Shown here in pieces: positions 44,887-53,788 of a DNA stretch of 64,000 nt. The notes under the pieces are model-generated. The model made no database searches and was not told the DNA's origin. It saw only the letters and a list, made by a program, of their open reading frames with translations. Within the stretch, counting starts at the first letter, position 1. Every line of letters starts with the position of its first letter. The stretch comes from Streptomyces sp. TRM68367. Lineage in GTDB: Bacteria > Actinomycetota > Actinomycetes > Streptomycetales > Streptomycetaceae. The stretch spans positions 1-64,000 of the forward strand of contig NZ_JACTVI010000004.1 of the NCBI RefSeq assembly GCF_014495685.1. Reading direction: 5' to 3'. The position numbers and the translations under genes were made by a program.

Positions 44887-45461
44887 GGCCGCACCACCGC
44901 CAGCACATACCGCGCGTCATCGGTGCCGGGGCAGTGGAACCGGGTCGGCCCCCACACCCGCAGTCGCAGGCAGTCGCCGGTGCCGAGATGGTGCTCGACG
45001 TCCTGTGCCCTCACCTCCAACTCCCCTTCCAGGACCCAGATGTGCTGTTCGAGGCCGGACACGGGCGGCCGGTCGTAGGCGATGTCGGCGCCCGCGGCGA
45101 GCCGTCCCTCGACGAGTTCGCCGCGCAGCCCGGCGTGCGGCGGCGACACGGAGCGCCGCACGAAGCCCGCGGTCCTGTCCTCCCAGACCGGCTGCTCGGC
45201 GGCCCGCAGGAGCGGGGCGGGCTCGGCCTCGACCTCGCTGAGCAGCTGGGACATGGTCCGGCCGTAGACGGCGCACAGGCGGTTCAGGAGTGAGGCGGTC
45301 GGGCTGGTCTCCGCCCGCTCCGCGCGGGACAGGGTCGACCGGCTCACGCCGCTGCGGTCCGCCAACTCCCCCAGGGACCAGCCTTGTTCGGCGCGCAGCG
45401 CGGCCAGGCGTGCGCCGAGCCGGGCGTCGACCGGGTCAGGGTCGTCAGGATCGCTTCTCAT
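44883..45461 (-). CDS. XRE-family regulator with C-terminal cupin domain
   Basis: This 192-residue regulator has an XRE helix-turn-helix (residues about 15-70, GWSLGELADRSGVSRSTLSR) and a cupin_2 sensor (about 110-190, LEQHIWVLEGELEVR, LGTGDCLRL). The ATG lies inside the 5' arm of the palindrome at 45460-45484, consistent with autoregulation at the translation start. It heads the operon xre-GNAT-mmcQ. Confidence 0.9.
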   Translation of the reverse strand: MRSDPDDPDPVDARLGARLAALRAEQGWSLGELADRSGVSRSTLSRAERAETSPTASLLNRLCAVYGRTMSQLLSEVEAEPAPLLRAAEQPVWEDRTAGFVRRSVSPPHAGLRGELVEGRLAAGADIAYDRPPVSGLEQHIWVLEGELEVRAQDVEHHLGTGDCLRLRVWGPTRFHCPGTDDARYVLAVVRP

Positions 45462-45484
45462 ATGCGGGATACTATCCCAGATAT
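45460..45484. promoter_or_regulatory. operator palindrome at the XRE-cupin gene start
   Basis: GGGATA-C-TATCCC is a perfect 13-bp palindrome flanked symmetrically by ATAT on both sides, in an AT-rich pocket. The start codon of the XRE regulator is at its edge. The gene's promoter must therefore overlap or abut it, and a leaderless or near-leaderless transcript is likely. Confidence 0.7.
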
Positions 45485-45519
45485 GGAACGGGGAGAATAC
45501 GCGGGCTTCACGGCGTGCG

Positions 45520-46422
45520 CTATGCCTGGGCCGCCTCACCCAGCGCGTCCAGCACCGGGCGGATCAGCGGGTGTTCCTCGGCACCGCGGCGTACGGCGGC
45601 GAAGACCCGGCGGGTCGGGGCGACGCCGTCGACGGGGCGTACGACGACACCCGCGAGGTCCATGCCGCGCAGCGCCGAGCGCGGCACGAGCGCCACGCCC
45701 GCGCCGGCGGAGGCCAGGGCGACGACCGCGCGGAAGTCGTCCGAGGAGTGCTCCAGGCGGGGCTGGAAGCCGGCGTTCTCACAGGCCAAAACCACCACGT
45801 CGTGGCAGGGGTTGCCGGGGTACGGCCCGATCCACGCGTCCTTGGCCAGCTCGGCGAGCGGCACCTCGACCGCGTCCGCCAGCCGGTGACTCACCGGGAC
45901 GACCGCGTCGAAGGGCTCGGCGTAGAGCGGGACGTGGGCCAGGCGCGGGTCGTCGGCGGGCGGCGCCCCGCGGTACTCGACCGCGACTGCCACGTCCACC
46001 TGCCGGTCCAGGACCATCGGCAGGCTGGCGTCGCCCTCGGCGTCCTGGACGCGGATGCGGATACCGGGCACGGAGTCGGCGAGACGGGCCACCGCGGGCG
46101 CGACGACCAGCGCGATGCCGGTCGCGAAGGAGGCGACGGTGACCGTGCCCGCCTCGCCCGAGCTGTACGCCGCCAGCTCGGCCTCGGCGCGTTCCAGCTG
46201 GGCGAGGACGGCGTTGGTGTGGCTGAGCAGGATCTCGCCGGCCGGGGTCAGCCGTACGCCCTTGGCGCTGCGCTCGACCAGCCGGTGCCCCGTCTCCTGC
46301 TCCAGCGCCGCGAGCTGCTGGGAGACGGCCGACGGGGTCAGGTACAGCGCGGCGGCAGCCGCCGTCACCGTGCGGTGGTCGGCCACCGCACGGAGGATGT
46401 GAAGCCGCCGCGCCTCGATCAT
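45520..46422 (-). CDS. LysR-family transcriptional regulator
   Basis: This 300-residue LysR regulator has the N-terminal winged helix (HILRAVADHRTVTAAAAALYL, SAVSQQLAALE) and a type 2 periplasmic-binding-like effector domain. It lies 29 bp downstream of kbl on the same strand. It is the last gene of the tdh-kbl operon and is probably its regulator, or answers to threonine or glycine. Confidence 0.9.
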   Translation of the reverse strand: MIEARRLHILRAVADHRTVTAAAAALYLTPSAVSQQLAALEQETGHRLVERSAKGVRLTPAGEILLSHTNAVLAQLERAEAELAAYSSGEAGTVTVASFATGIALVVAPAVARLADSVPGIRIRVQDAEGDASLPMVLDRQVDVAVAVEYRGAPPADDPRLAHVPLYAEPFDAVVPVSHRLADAVEVPLAELAKDAWIGPYPGNPCHDVVVLACENAGFQPRLEHSSDDFRAVVALASAGAGVALVPRSALRGMDLAGVVVRPVDGVAPTRRVFAAVRRGAEEHPLIRPVLDALGEAAQA

Positions 46423-46451
46423 GTGAACGATTCTCAGGTCACCGGCGCTTT

Positions 46452-47645
46452 TCAGCCATTCAGCTCCGCCCGCGCCGCCATGAAGGCGTCCACCGCGCGG
46501 TGCACGTCCTGCGTGGAGTGCGCGGCGGACAGCTGCACGCGGATGCGGGCCTGGCCCTGCGGTACGACCGGGTACGAGAAGCCGATCACGTACACGCCGC
46601 GCTCCAGCAGCAGTTCCGCCATGCGCCCGGCCACGCTCGCGTCGCCGATCATCACCGGCGCGATGGGGTGGTCGCCGGGGAGGATGTCGAAGCTCTCCTC
46701 GGTCATCCGGCGGCGGAACAGCGCGGTGTTCTCGGCGAGCCGCACGCGCAGGTCGTCGGCCGACTCCAGCAGGTCGAGGACCTTGAGCGAGGCCGCGGCG
46801 ATCACCGGGGCCAGGGTGTTCGAGAACAGGTACGGCCGTGAACGCTGGCGCAGCAGCGCGACGATCTCTGCGCGGGCGGCGACGTAGCCGCCGCAGGCGC
46901 CGCCGAGCGCCTTGCCGAGGGTGCCGGTGACGATGTCGACGCGGTCCATGACGCCGTGCAGTTCGGGGGTGCCGCGCCCGCCGGGGCCGACGAAGCCGAC
47001 GGCGTGCGAGTCGTCGACCATGACCATGGCGTCGTAGCGGTCGGCGAGGTCGCAGATCTCGCGCAGCGGGGCCACGTAACCGTCCATGGAGAACACGCCG
47101 TCGGTGACGACCAGCTTCCTCCGCGCCGCGGACGCCTCCTTCAACTGCCGTTCCAGATCGGCCAGATCACGGTTGGCGTAGCGGAAGCGGCGGGCCTTGG
47201 ACAGGCGGATGCCGTCGATGATCGACGCGTGGTTCAGCGCGTCGGAGATCACCGCGTCCTCGGGACCGAGCAGCGTTTCGAACACGCCGCCGTTGGCGTC
47301 GAAGCAGGAGGAGTACAGGATCGTGTCCTGCTGGCCGAGGAAGGCCGACAGCCGGGCCTCCAGGTCCTTGTGCACCTCCTGCGTGCCGCAGATGAAGCGC
47401 ACGGACGCCATGCCGTAGCCCCAGCGGTCCAGGGCCTGGTGGGCGGCGGCGACGACCTCGGGGTGGTCGGCGAGGCCAAGGTAGTTGTTGGCGCAGAAGT
47501 TGAGGACCTCGCCGGGACGGCCGCCCGCGGTGACGCTCACGGTCGCGGACTGCGGGGTGCCGATCACGCGCTCGGGCTTGTGCAGTCCGGCGGTGCGGAT
47601 CTCGTCGAGGGTGGCGCGCAGGTCGTCGCGCACGGAGTCGAACAT
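46452..47645 (-). CDS. kbl: glycine C-acetyltransferase (2-amino-3-ketobutyrate CoA ligase)
   Basis: This 397-residue PLP enzyme of the alpha-oxoamine synthase family converts 2-amino-3-ketobutyrate plus CoA to glycine and acetyl-CoA. The PLP lysine is in [10 protein letters not shown]; the cofactor residues DDSHAVG and FCANNYLGL are clear. It follows tdh, the enzyme that makes its substrate. The second of two adjacent ATGs (47645) was preferred because AAGGA lies 6 nt upstream and homologues start MFDSVRDD. Confidence 0.95.
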   Translation of the reverse strand: MFDSVRDDLRATLDEIRTAGLHKPERVIGTPQSATVSVTAGGRPGEVLNFCANNYLGLADHPEVVAAAHQALDRWGYGMASVRFICGTQEVHKDLEARLSAFLGQQDTILYSSCFDANGGVFETLLGPEDAVISDALNHASIIDGIRLSKARRFRYANRDLADLERQLKEASAARRKLVVTDGVFSMDGYVAPLREICDLADRYDAMVMVDDSHAVGFVGPGGRGTPELHGVMDRVDIVTGTLGKALGGACGGYVAARAEIVALLRQRSRPYLFSNTLAPVIAAASLKVLDLLESADDLRVRLAENTALFRRRMTEESFDILPGDHPIAPVMIGDASVAGRMAELLLERGVYVIGFSYPVVPQGQARIRVQLSAAHSTQDVHRAVDAFMAARAELNG

Positions 47646-47661
47646 CATCAGTCCTTGGAAA

Positions 47662-47725
47662 TCTCGGAAGTCCGGCGATTCTCAGAAGTCCTGGGGAGTC
47701 TCAGAAGTCAGGGGAGTCTCAGAGG
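47662..47725. repeat. tandem 18-19-bp repeats between tdh and kbl
   Basis: Units start at 47662 (TCTCGGAAGTCCGGCGAT), 47680 (TCTCAGAAGTCCTGGGGAG), 47699 (TCTCAGAAGTCAGGGGAG) and, partly, 47717 (TCTCAGAGG). They occupy the tdh-kbl spacer and reach into the tdh stop codon. Confidence 0.75.
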
Positions 47726-48747
47726 GTCCAGTCGAGGATGACCTTGCCGCCGCGGCCGCTCGCCGCGTCGGCGAACGCCGCCTCGAAGTCGCGGTAGCCG
47801 TACCGGCCGGTGATCACGGGGGCGAGATCGAGCCCGCCTTCGAGCAGCACCGTCATCGCGTACCAGGTCTCGAACATCTCCCGGCCGTAGATGCCCTTGA
47901 GGGTGATCATGGAGGTGACGATCCGGGACCAGTCGACCGGGAACTCCTGCGCGGGCAGCCCGAGCATGGCGATGCGTCCGCCGTGGGTCATGTTGGCGAT
48001 CATGTCGCGCAGCGCATCGGGGCGGCCGGACATCTCCAGGCCGATGTCGAAGCCCTCGCGCAGCCCCAACTCCCGCTGCCCGTCGGCGATCGTCGCCTGC
48101 GAGACGTTCAGCGCGAGGTCGGCTCCGACCTTGCGCGCGAGCTCCAGCCGCTCCTCGCTGACGTCCGTGACGGCGACGTTGCGGGCACCCGCGTGCCGGG
48201 CCACGGCCGCCGCCATCAGGCCGATCGGGCCGGCGCCGGTGATCAGCACGTCCTCGCCGACCAGCGGGAACGAGAGCGCGGTGTGCACCGCGTTGCCGAA
48301 CGGGTCGAAGATCGCGGCCACGTCGAGGTCCACCGGAGCCCGGTGCACCCACACGTTGGCCGCGGGCAGGGCGACGTACTCGGCGAAGGTGCCGTCCCGG
48401 CCGACGCCGAGCCCGACCGTGGCCCGGCACAGGTGGCGGCGCCCGGCCAGGCAGTTGCGGCACCTGCCGCACACCAGGTGGCCCTCGCCGCTGACCCGGT
48501 CGCCGACGGCGATGTCACTGACGTCCCGGCCGGTCCCGACGACCTCGCCGACGAACTCGTGCCCGACCACGAGCGGGGTGCGGATCGCCTGCCGCGCCCA
48601 ACCGTCCCAGGAGCGGATGTGCAGGTCGGTGCCGCAGATCCCGGTGCGCAGCACCTTGATCAGCACGTCGCCGGGTCCGACGGCGGGCTCGGGCACGTCC
48701 GCGAGCCACAGTCCGGGCTCCGCCCTCTCCTTGACCAGCGCCTTCAC
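47719..48747 (-). CDS. tdh: L-threonine 3-dehydrogenase
   Basis: This 342-residue zinc alcohol-dehydrogenase-type enzyme (E. coli Tdh is 341) oxidises L-threonine to 2-amino-3-ketobutyrate. The catalytic zinc region is GICGTDLHI and GHEFVGEVV, the structural zinc cysteines are in [15 protein letters not shown], and the NAD motif is [13 protein letters not shown] 48747 gives the family N-terminus VKALVKE. It heads the operon tdh-kbl-lysR. Confidence 0.95.
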   Translation of the reverse strand: MKALVKERAEPGLWLADVPEPAVGPGDVLIKVLRTGICGTDLHIRSWDGWARQAIRTPLVVGHEFVGEVVGTGRDVSDIAVGDRVSGEGHLVCGRCRNCLAGRRHLCRATVGLGVGRDGTFAEYVALPAANVWVHRAPVDLDVAAIFDPFGNAVHTALSFPLVGEDVLITGAGPIGLMAAAVARHAGARNVAVTDVSEERLELARKVGADLALNVSQATIADGQRELGLREGFDIGLEMSGRPDALRDMIANMTHGGRIAMLGLPAQEFPVDWSRIVTSMITLKGIYGREMFETWYAMTVLLEGGLDLAPVITGRYGYRDFEAAFADAASGRGGKVILDWTL

Positions 48748-48911
48748 TGCGGCTCCCGGGGGTGAGATCCCGGCCGCGGGCATGCCGAAGGAGCCCGCCG
48801 ACGGGGAGAGAAGTGGATTCGCCCAGCAATCTGCCGTACGGCGCCGCCGGCGTCCATCGAGCTTTTCTTAACCGCCGTCACAGCTCCGCTTCACGCCCCG
48901 CCCCACCCGGG

Positions 48912-49481
48912 TCAGATCAGGAGCCCGTCGCCCCGCTCCAGGCGTACGGAGAGCTCGGCGGCCTGTGCCTTGATGGTCTCCAGACCGGCCCTCCCCCAGG
49001 GCCGGGGTCCGACGTCGCAGGCGCTGACCGTGCCGAGCACCATGCCGGTGCTGTCGATGAGTGGGGCGCCCAGGTAGGAGTGGATGCCGAACTCGTCGAC
49101 GACGGGATTGCCCGCGAACCGCGGGTAGTCGCGCACGTCCTCCAGGACGAGGGCCTTGTGCCGGACCACCACATGGGGGCAGAAGCCGTGGTCGCGCGGG
49201 AGTTCGCGGCCCGGCCGGGGCCGGCGGCCGCCGCCCGGCGCGACGGGCGCGGGGTCCGGGATGTGCAGGCCCGCGAAGAACTGCCCGTGCTCGCCGACGA
49301 AGTTGACCATGGCGTACGGCGCTCCGGTCAGCTCGGCGAGGCGGTCCGCGAAGGTGTCGAGCGCGGGCTCCGGGCGGTGTCCCAGACCGAGGTCGCGCAG
49401 CCGCAGGGTGCGGGCGGGCGCCTCCTTGTCCTCGGGGGTGAGCAGCAGACGACCGGCCGGGCGCGGCGGGTCGTAGCTCAT
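48912..49481 (-). CDS. conservon B: GAF-domain protein
   Basis: This 189-residue single-GAF protein (APYAMVNFVGEHGQFFAGL, FCPHVVVRHKALVLEDV, YLGAPLIDSTGMVLGTVSACD) is the last gene of conservon B, 58 bp after cvnD. It resembles the GAF half of the protein at 40121. It probably senses a small ligand or redox state and feeds into the conservon. Confidence 0.85.
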   Translation of the reverse strand: MSYDPPRPAGRLLLTPEDKEAPARTLRLRDLGLGHRPEPALDTFADRLAELTGAPYAMVNFVGEHGQFFAGLHIPDPAPVAPGGGRRPRPGRELPRDHGFCPHVVVRHKALVLEDVRDYPRFAGNPVVDEFGIHSYLGAPLIDSTGMVLGTVSACDVGPRPWGRAGLETIKAQAAELSVRLERGDGLLI

Positions 49482-49539
49482 GGGCGGGCTCCGGGGTGGG
49501 GGTGTGTCATGTGCGGCTCCGTGGCGGGTGTGCGGGGAT

Positions 49540-50157
49540 TCACCTGTGGGCGCCGTAGCCGGTCGTGGCGGCCGGCGCGTGGGTGATGAGGTGGCGGACG
49601 AGGGTGAGCAGGGTCTGGATGCCGGAGGCGGAGATGCGGGCGTCGCAGCTCACGATCGGGATCGCGGGGTCGAGGTCGATGGCGGCGCGTACCTCCTCGG
49701 GGTCGTAGTGGAAGGCTCCGTCGAACTCGTTGACGGCGACGATGAATCCGAGGCCGCGCTCCTCGAAGAAGTCGACGGCCGCGAAGCAGTCCTCCAGTCG
49801 GCGGGTGTCGGCGAGGATGACGGCGCCGAGCGCGCCCTCGCACAGTTCGTCCCACATGAACCAGAACCGTTCCTGGCCGGGCGTGCCGAACAGGTACAGG
49901 ACGTGGTCCGGGTCGAGGGTGATGCGGCCGAAGTCCATCGCCACGGTCGTTTCGAGCTTGTTCTCGACGCCGTCGAGGTTGTCGGTCCCGACACTGACCG
50001 TGGTGAGCAGTTCCTCGGTGCTGAGCGGGGCGATCTCGCTGACCGCGCCGACGAAGGTCGTCTTGCCCACGCCGAACCCGCCCGCCACGAGGATCTTGAG
50101 CGCGGTGGGGAAGGGGTCGGTGCCGTCGTCGTAGTCAGAGCTGTCGTCGTAGTCCAT
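49540..50157 (-). CDS. cvnD: conservon B: Ras-like GTPase (CvnD)
   Basis: This 205-residue conservon GTPase has Walker A GGFGVGKTT, the switch segment TTVAMDFGRI and FGTPGQERFWFMW. An acidic N-terminus (DYDDSSDYDDG) is specific to this copy. It overlaps the DUF742 gene by 23 bp. Confidence 0.92.
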   Translation of the reverse strand: MDYDDSSDYDDGTDPFPTALKILVAGGFGVGKTTFVGAVSEIAPLSTEELLTTVSVGTDNLDGVENKLETTVAMDFGRITLDPDHVLYLFGTPGQERFWFMWDELCEGALGAVILADTRRLEDCFAAVDFFEERGLGFIVAVNEFDGAFHYDPEEVRAAIDLDPAIPIVSCDARISASGIQTLLTLVRHLITHAPAATTGYGAHR

Positions 50158-50512
50158 CGAGCACTGCCTCCAGAAGGGCCCGGTCCGTGGGGTTGTGGTG
50201 GAACGCTGGGGACTTGGTGGTGAGCGCCCCGCAGTCGAGGAGGTCCGCCAGCAGCACCTTGGTGACGGCTGCCGGCAGCTTCAGATGGGCGGCGACCTCG
50301 GCGACCGGGACGGGCGCGCGGCACAGGTCGAGCACCTGCGCGTGTTCCGGGCCGAGATAGCCGACGGGGGTGAATCCGGTGGCCATCACCTGTGACATGA
50401 GGTCGAGAACGACGGTGGGGCGGGTGCGGCCGTTGCTGATCGTGAAGGGGCGCACCAGCCGTCCGGCCGCGTCGTCGAGCCATGGCCCGTCGCCGACCGC
50501 CGCCACGCTCAA
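50135..50512 (-). CDS. cvnC: conservon B: DUF742 protein (CvnC)
   Basis: This 125-residue DUF742 protein (GRLVRPFTISNGRTRP, VLDLCRAPVPVAEVAAHL) starts at GTG, which overlaps the roadblock gene stop as GTGA. It forms the third gene of the conservon. Confidence 0.9.
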   Translation of the reverse strand: MSVAAVGDGPWLDDAAGRLVRPFTISNGRTRPTVVLDLMSQVMATGFTPVGYLGPEHAQVLDLCRAPVPVAEVAAHLKLPAAVTKVLLADLLDCGALTTKSPAFHHNPTDRALLEAVLDGLRRQL

Positions 50513-50940
50513 GGCCTCATCGCCGGGGATTCGACGGCGTGCTGCCGGGGCGCGGTGACCAGGTACGGGCGGACGCTCTTGACCAGCATCGCCATCTCGT
50601 AGCCGAGCACCGCCGCGTCGGCCTCGCGGCCGGCCAGCACGGCGAGGCAGGTGCCGGAGCCGGCTGTGGTCACGAACAGCAGGGTCGAGTCGAGTTCGAC
50701 GACGACCTGCCGTACGTCGCCGCCGCCGAAGCGGACGCCGGCGCTGCGGCCGAGGGAGTACAGGCCGGAGGCCAGGGCGGCCATGTGGTCGGCGCTGTCC
50801 GGGTCGAGACCGTGCACGGACTTCACCAGCCCGTCGCAGGACAGCAGCACGGCGCTGGAGGTGTGCGGTACGCGCTGTACGAGGCCGCTCATCAGCCAGT
50901 CGAGATCGGAAACATGGCCGGTCGGCGCGTCGCTCGCCAT
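50509..50940 (-). CDS. cvnB: conservon B: roadblock/LC7 protein (CvnB)
   Basis: This 143-residue roadblock/LC7 protein (LDWLMSGLVQRVPHTSSAVLL, LLFVTTAGSGTCLAV) is chosen at ATG 50940, with AGGAG about 10 nt upstream. An alternative ATG at 51012 overlaps the cvnA stop as ATGA and would add 24 low-complexity residues; both are plausible. Confidence 0.9.
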   Translation of the reverse strand: MASDAPTGHVSDLDWLMSGLVQRVPHTSSAVLLSCDGLVKSVHGLDPDSADHMAALASGLYSLGRSAGVRFGGGDVRQVVVELDSTLLFVTTAGSGTCLAVLAGREADAAVLGYEMAMLVKSVRPYLVTAPRQHAVESPAMRP

Positions 50941-51008
50941 GGTGGATCGACTCCTAGAGGTGCGAAGGTCAGCGGGAGCGCTGGGGGTGGGGGTGGGAAC
51001 GGGGGTGG

Positions 51009-53306
51009 TCATCCGGCCGGTGCGCTCCCGTCGTGCCGGGCGGTGTGGTCGGGGCGGCGCGCGAACACGTCGGCACGCGCGCCGTGCGGCTCGTGGGACG
51101 CGGGGGTGTGCGCGGGGCGCACGTCCGTCGTGCGGGGGGTGTCGAGGGGGGTGAGGGGTGGGGGCGCGTCCAGGTGGTCCAGGTCCATGTGCCGCGGGTC
51201 CATGTGCGCAGGGTCCGTCTGCCCTGGCTCCATCTGCTGTTGGGCCTCGGCCAGGCTGATTCCGCGTTGGAAGGCGGCCATCAGGCCCGGGTCGTGTGCG
51301 GGGACGTGCTCGGGGTCCTGGCGGGGCGTGGGTCCGCCGCGCAGCTGCGGTGCGATGTGCTCCTGGGCGCGGCGGCGGGGCAGTTGGGGCTTGTCCATCG
51401 TGCCGCGCACGGCGCCGCTCAGGGGGGCGGGCGGCGCGCCCGTGTTCCCGTCGAGGACGCGCCGGTCGTCGGGGCGGATGCCGGGCACGGCCTCGGCCGG
51501 GTTGGCGCGTTCCTCGTGCACGCCGCGCACGGGCAGCGGTGTCGGCCCGGCACCGTTGTGCGCCGCGGCCCGCGCGGCCTCCCGCCGCTCCCGCCGCGTT
51601 CCGCCGGACGGGACCGCCGTACCCGCGACGTGCGGCGCGCTCTCGGTCACCGCGCGCCCGAGCCCGGCTCCGGGAGCGGACGAGGTCCCGGGACCCGACG
51701 CTGCCTCGGACACGGGCGAGGAGCCGGTCGTCGGCGCTCTCCCGGACACGGGCGTGGAGTCCGTCGCCGGCAATCCGCCGGCAGCGAACGAGGACCCCGG
51801 CGCCGGTACTTCCCCGGCAGGGAGCGAGGACCCCGGCGCCGACAGTGCCTCGTGCCCGGCTTCTGTCCCGTGCCCTGCCGGGGACGCGGCCCCTGTCTCA
51901 TGCCCGGCCCCGGACGCGGCCCTCTGCCCGGAGCCGGGCTCCTGCGTGGCCGCCGTCCCAGTAGTGGCCGAAGCCCCAGTAGCGGCCGAAGTCCCAGCAG
52001 CCGACCTCGGCTGTGGATGCCGATGTGCTGGTGCGGCCGCCCTGTTGGCGCCCGCGTCGGAGCCGGCGCGCGGTTGCGGGACCGATCCGGCGGGGGCGCC
52101 CGTCGGTGACCCGAGCAGGGCCTGCGGTACGACGAGGACGGCTTGTACGCCGCCGTAGATGTTGGTCTGGAGGCGGACGGTGATGCCGTGCCGCCGGGCG
52201 AGCTGCGAGACCACGAACAGCCCGATGCGGCCGTCCGCCAGCAGGCTGGCGACGTTGACCTGGTCGGGGTCGGCGAGCAGGGCGTTCATCTTGTTCTGCT
52301 CGGCCGCTGGCATGCCGAGCCCGCGGTCCTCGACCTCGACGGCGAGCCCGGAGGTCACGAGGCCCGCGCGCAGCAGCACCTGGGTGTGCGGGGCGGAGAA
52401 CACCGTGGCGTTCTCGACGAGTTCGGCGAGCAGATGGATGACGTCGGCGACGGCGTGCCCGCGCAGCCGCCCGTCGATCGGCGGCACGAGCTTGACCCGC
52501 GAGTACTGCTCGACCTCGGCGATGGCGGAGCGCAGCACCTCGGTCATGGAGACGGGGTTGCTCCACTGCCGGCGGGAGACGGCGCCGCCGAGCACGGCGA
52601 GGTTCTCGGCGTGGCGGCGGATGCGGGTGGCGAGGTGGTCGACGTGGAAGAGACCTTTGAGCAGGTCCGGATCCTCGATCTCGTTCTCCAGGTCGTCGAG
52701 GATCGAGATCTCGCGGTGCACCAGGGACTGCAGCCGCCGGGCGAGGTTGACGAAGACCTCCAGCTTCTGCTCGCTGCCGGCCTGGCTGGACAGCTGCGAG
52801 GCCTGCACGACGGCGGTGACGGCGCCGTCGTGCGCGCGGGCCAGATCGGCGGCGAGCAGTTCGAAGTCGCCGGCGCCCCCGGCCGGACCGCCGCGCGACT
52901 GCCGGGCGGGCGCGCCGTCGCCCCGGCGCAGCGCCTCGACCATGGCGCGCAGATCGGCCTCGCGGCGTGCGGTGGCGCGGCGCAGGGAACCGACGCGGTC
53001 GTGCACGGACCGGGCGGCGCGGCCCGCGGCCACGGCGGCGACAACGATGCCGACGAGGGTCACGAAGACAGCGCCGGCCAGCACGCCCCACAGGGTGAGG
53101 CTGGGCCGTACGCCGGTGGAGCGCACGGTGAACAGGACGGCCGCACAGCCGCTGAGGGCGACCGTGACGGGCGGCAGCACGGCCAGACGCAGCAGCTGGG
53201 GCCGTATGCGGGCCTCGGGCAGTGCGGGAGCGGTGCGGGCGGCCGGCCGGCCGTGACGCCCGCCTTCTCTGCGGTCGCGGGCGGCCGGGGCGCGGAGGTG
53301 AGACAT
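51009..53306 (-). CDS. cvnA: conservon B: membrane sensor with HATPase domain (CvnA)
   Basis: This 765-residue sensor has two N-terminal membrane helices (residues about 40-60 and 70-95) with almost no extracytoplasmic loop. A coiled helical region and a HATPase_c domain follow (HLLAELVENATVFSAP, VEDRGLGMPA). A roughly 350-residue Ala/Gly/Ser/Pro-rich tail ends with charged motifs. Unlike conservon A, the large extracellular sensor is missing, so input may come through the GAF protein. ATG 53306 has GAGG 6 nt upstream. Confidence 0.9.
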   Translation of the reverse strand: MSHLRAPAARDRREGGRHGRPAARTAPALPEARIRPQLLRLAVLPPVTVALSGCAAVLFTVRSTGVRPSLTLWGVLAGAVFVTLVGIVVAAVAAGRAARSVHDRVGSLRRATARREADLRAMVEALRRGDGAPARQSRGGPAGGAGDFELLAADLARAHDGAVTAVVQASQLSSQAGSEQKLEVFVNLARRLQSLVHREISILDDLENEIEDPDLLKGLFHVDHLATRIRRHAENLAVLGGAVSRRQWSNPVSMTEVLRSAIAEVEQYSRVKLVPPIDGRLRGHAVADVIHLLAELVENATVFSAPHTQVLLRAGLVTSGLAVEVEDRGLGMPAAEQNKMNALLADPDQVNVASLLADGRIGLFVVSQLARRHGITVRLQTNIYGGVQAVLVVPQALLGSPTGAPAGSVPQPRAGSDAGANRAAAPAHRHPQPRSAAGTSAATGASATTGTAATQEPGSGQRAASGAGHETGAASPAGHGTEAGHEALSAPGSSLPAGEVPAPGSSFAAGGLPATDSTPVSGRAPTTGSSPVSEAASGPGTSSAPGAGLGRAVTESAPHVAGTAVPSGGTRRERREAARAAAHNGAGPTPLPVRGVHEERANPAEAVPGIRPDDRRVLDGNTGAPPAPLSGAVRGTMDKPQLPRRRAQEHIAPQLRGGPTPRQDPEHVPAHDPGLMAAFQRGISLAEAQQQMEPGQTDPAHMDPRHMDLDHLDAPPPLTPLDTPRTTDVRPAHTPASHEPHGARADVFARRPDHTARHDGSAPAG

Positions 53307-53725
53307 CGGTGTCCTCGTACTGGTCCGTCGGTCCTGGGTGCCGGAGGGGCTGGTGGGGGCGCGGGCGGGTTCGCGGGGCCGGGTGCGCGCCGCTCGGGTC
53401 GCGCTCCGGGCGTTCCCGTCGCGTCGGCTCCCTCGTCCGCGTTGCGCCTGCACGTACCGGACCCCGCTCCCTGATTCGCTCCGACCCCGCACGACACCCA
53501 CGCACGGCCCGCGCCCGGGCATGCGCCGTCGCGGCCTCGTTGTGGCGTGGTGGACACTCACAGTAGTCGCCAGCGCATCATGCGCGATGGGCAGTTGACA
53601 AACTCGTACGCTGAGCGTCCCGCTCTGGTATGAGGCCCCGTACGGCAGTCCGATAAACCGCCCCGACGATCGGTCACGAGCGGGAATATTCCGATCCGAC
53701 CTGGTCAGAAGCGGTAACACGCAAA
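53307..53725. other. intergenic region upstream of conservon B
   Basis: About 420 bp carry only shadow ORFs. The part at 53570-53720 is AT-richer and presumably contains the conservon B promoter. I see no confident promoter boxes or operators. Confidence 0.35.
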
Positions 53726-53764
53726 GGCGAGGGCCGGGGAGTCCTCCGCTCCCCGGCCCTCGCC
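53726..53764. terminator. hairpin terminator of the MBL-fold hydrolase gene
   Basis: A perfect 16-bp stem (53726-53741 with 53749-53764, core CGAGGGCCGGGGAG) has a 7-nt loop. It lies 24 bp beyond the hydrolase stop. Confidence 0.8.
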
Positions 53765-53788
53765 GTCCGTCCTCCGTGCCGCTCCCGG

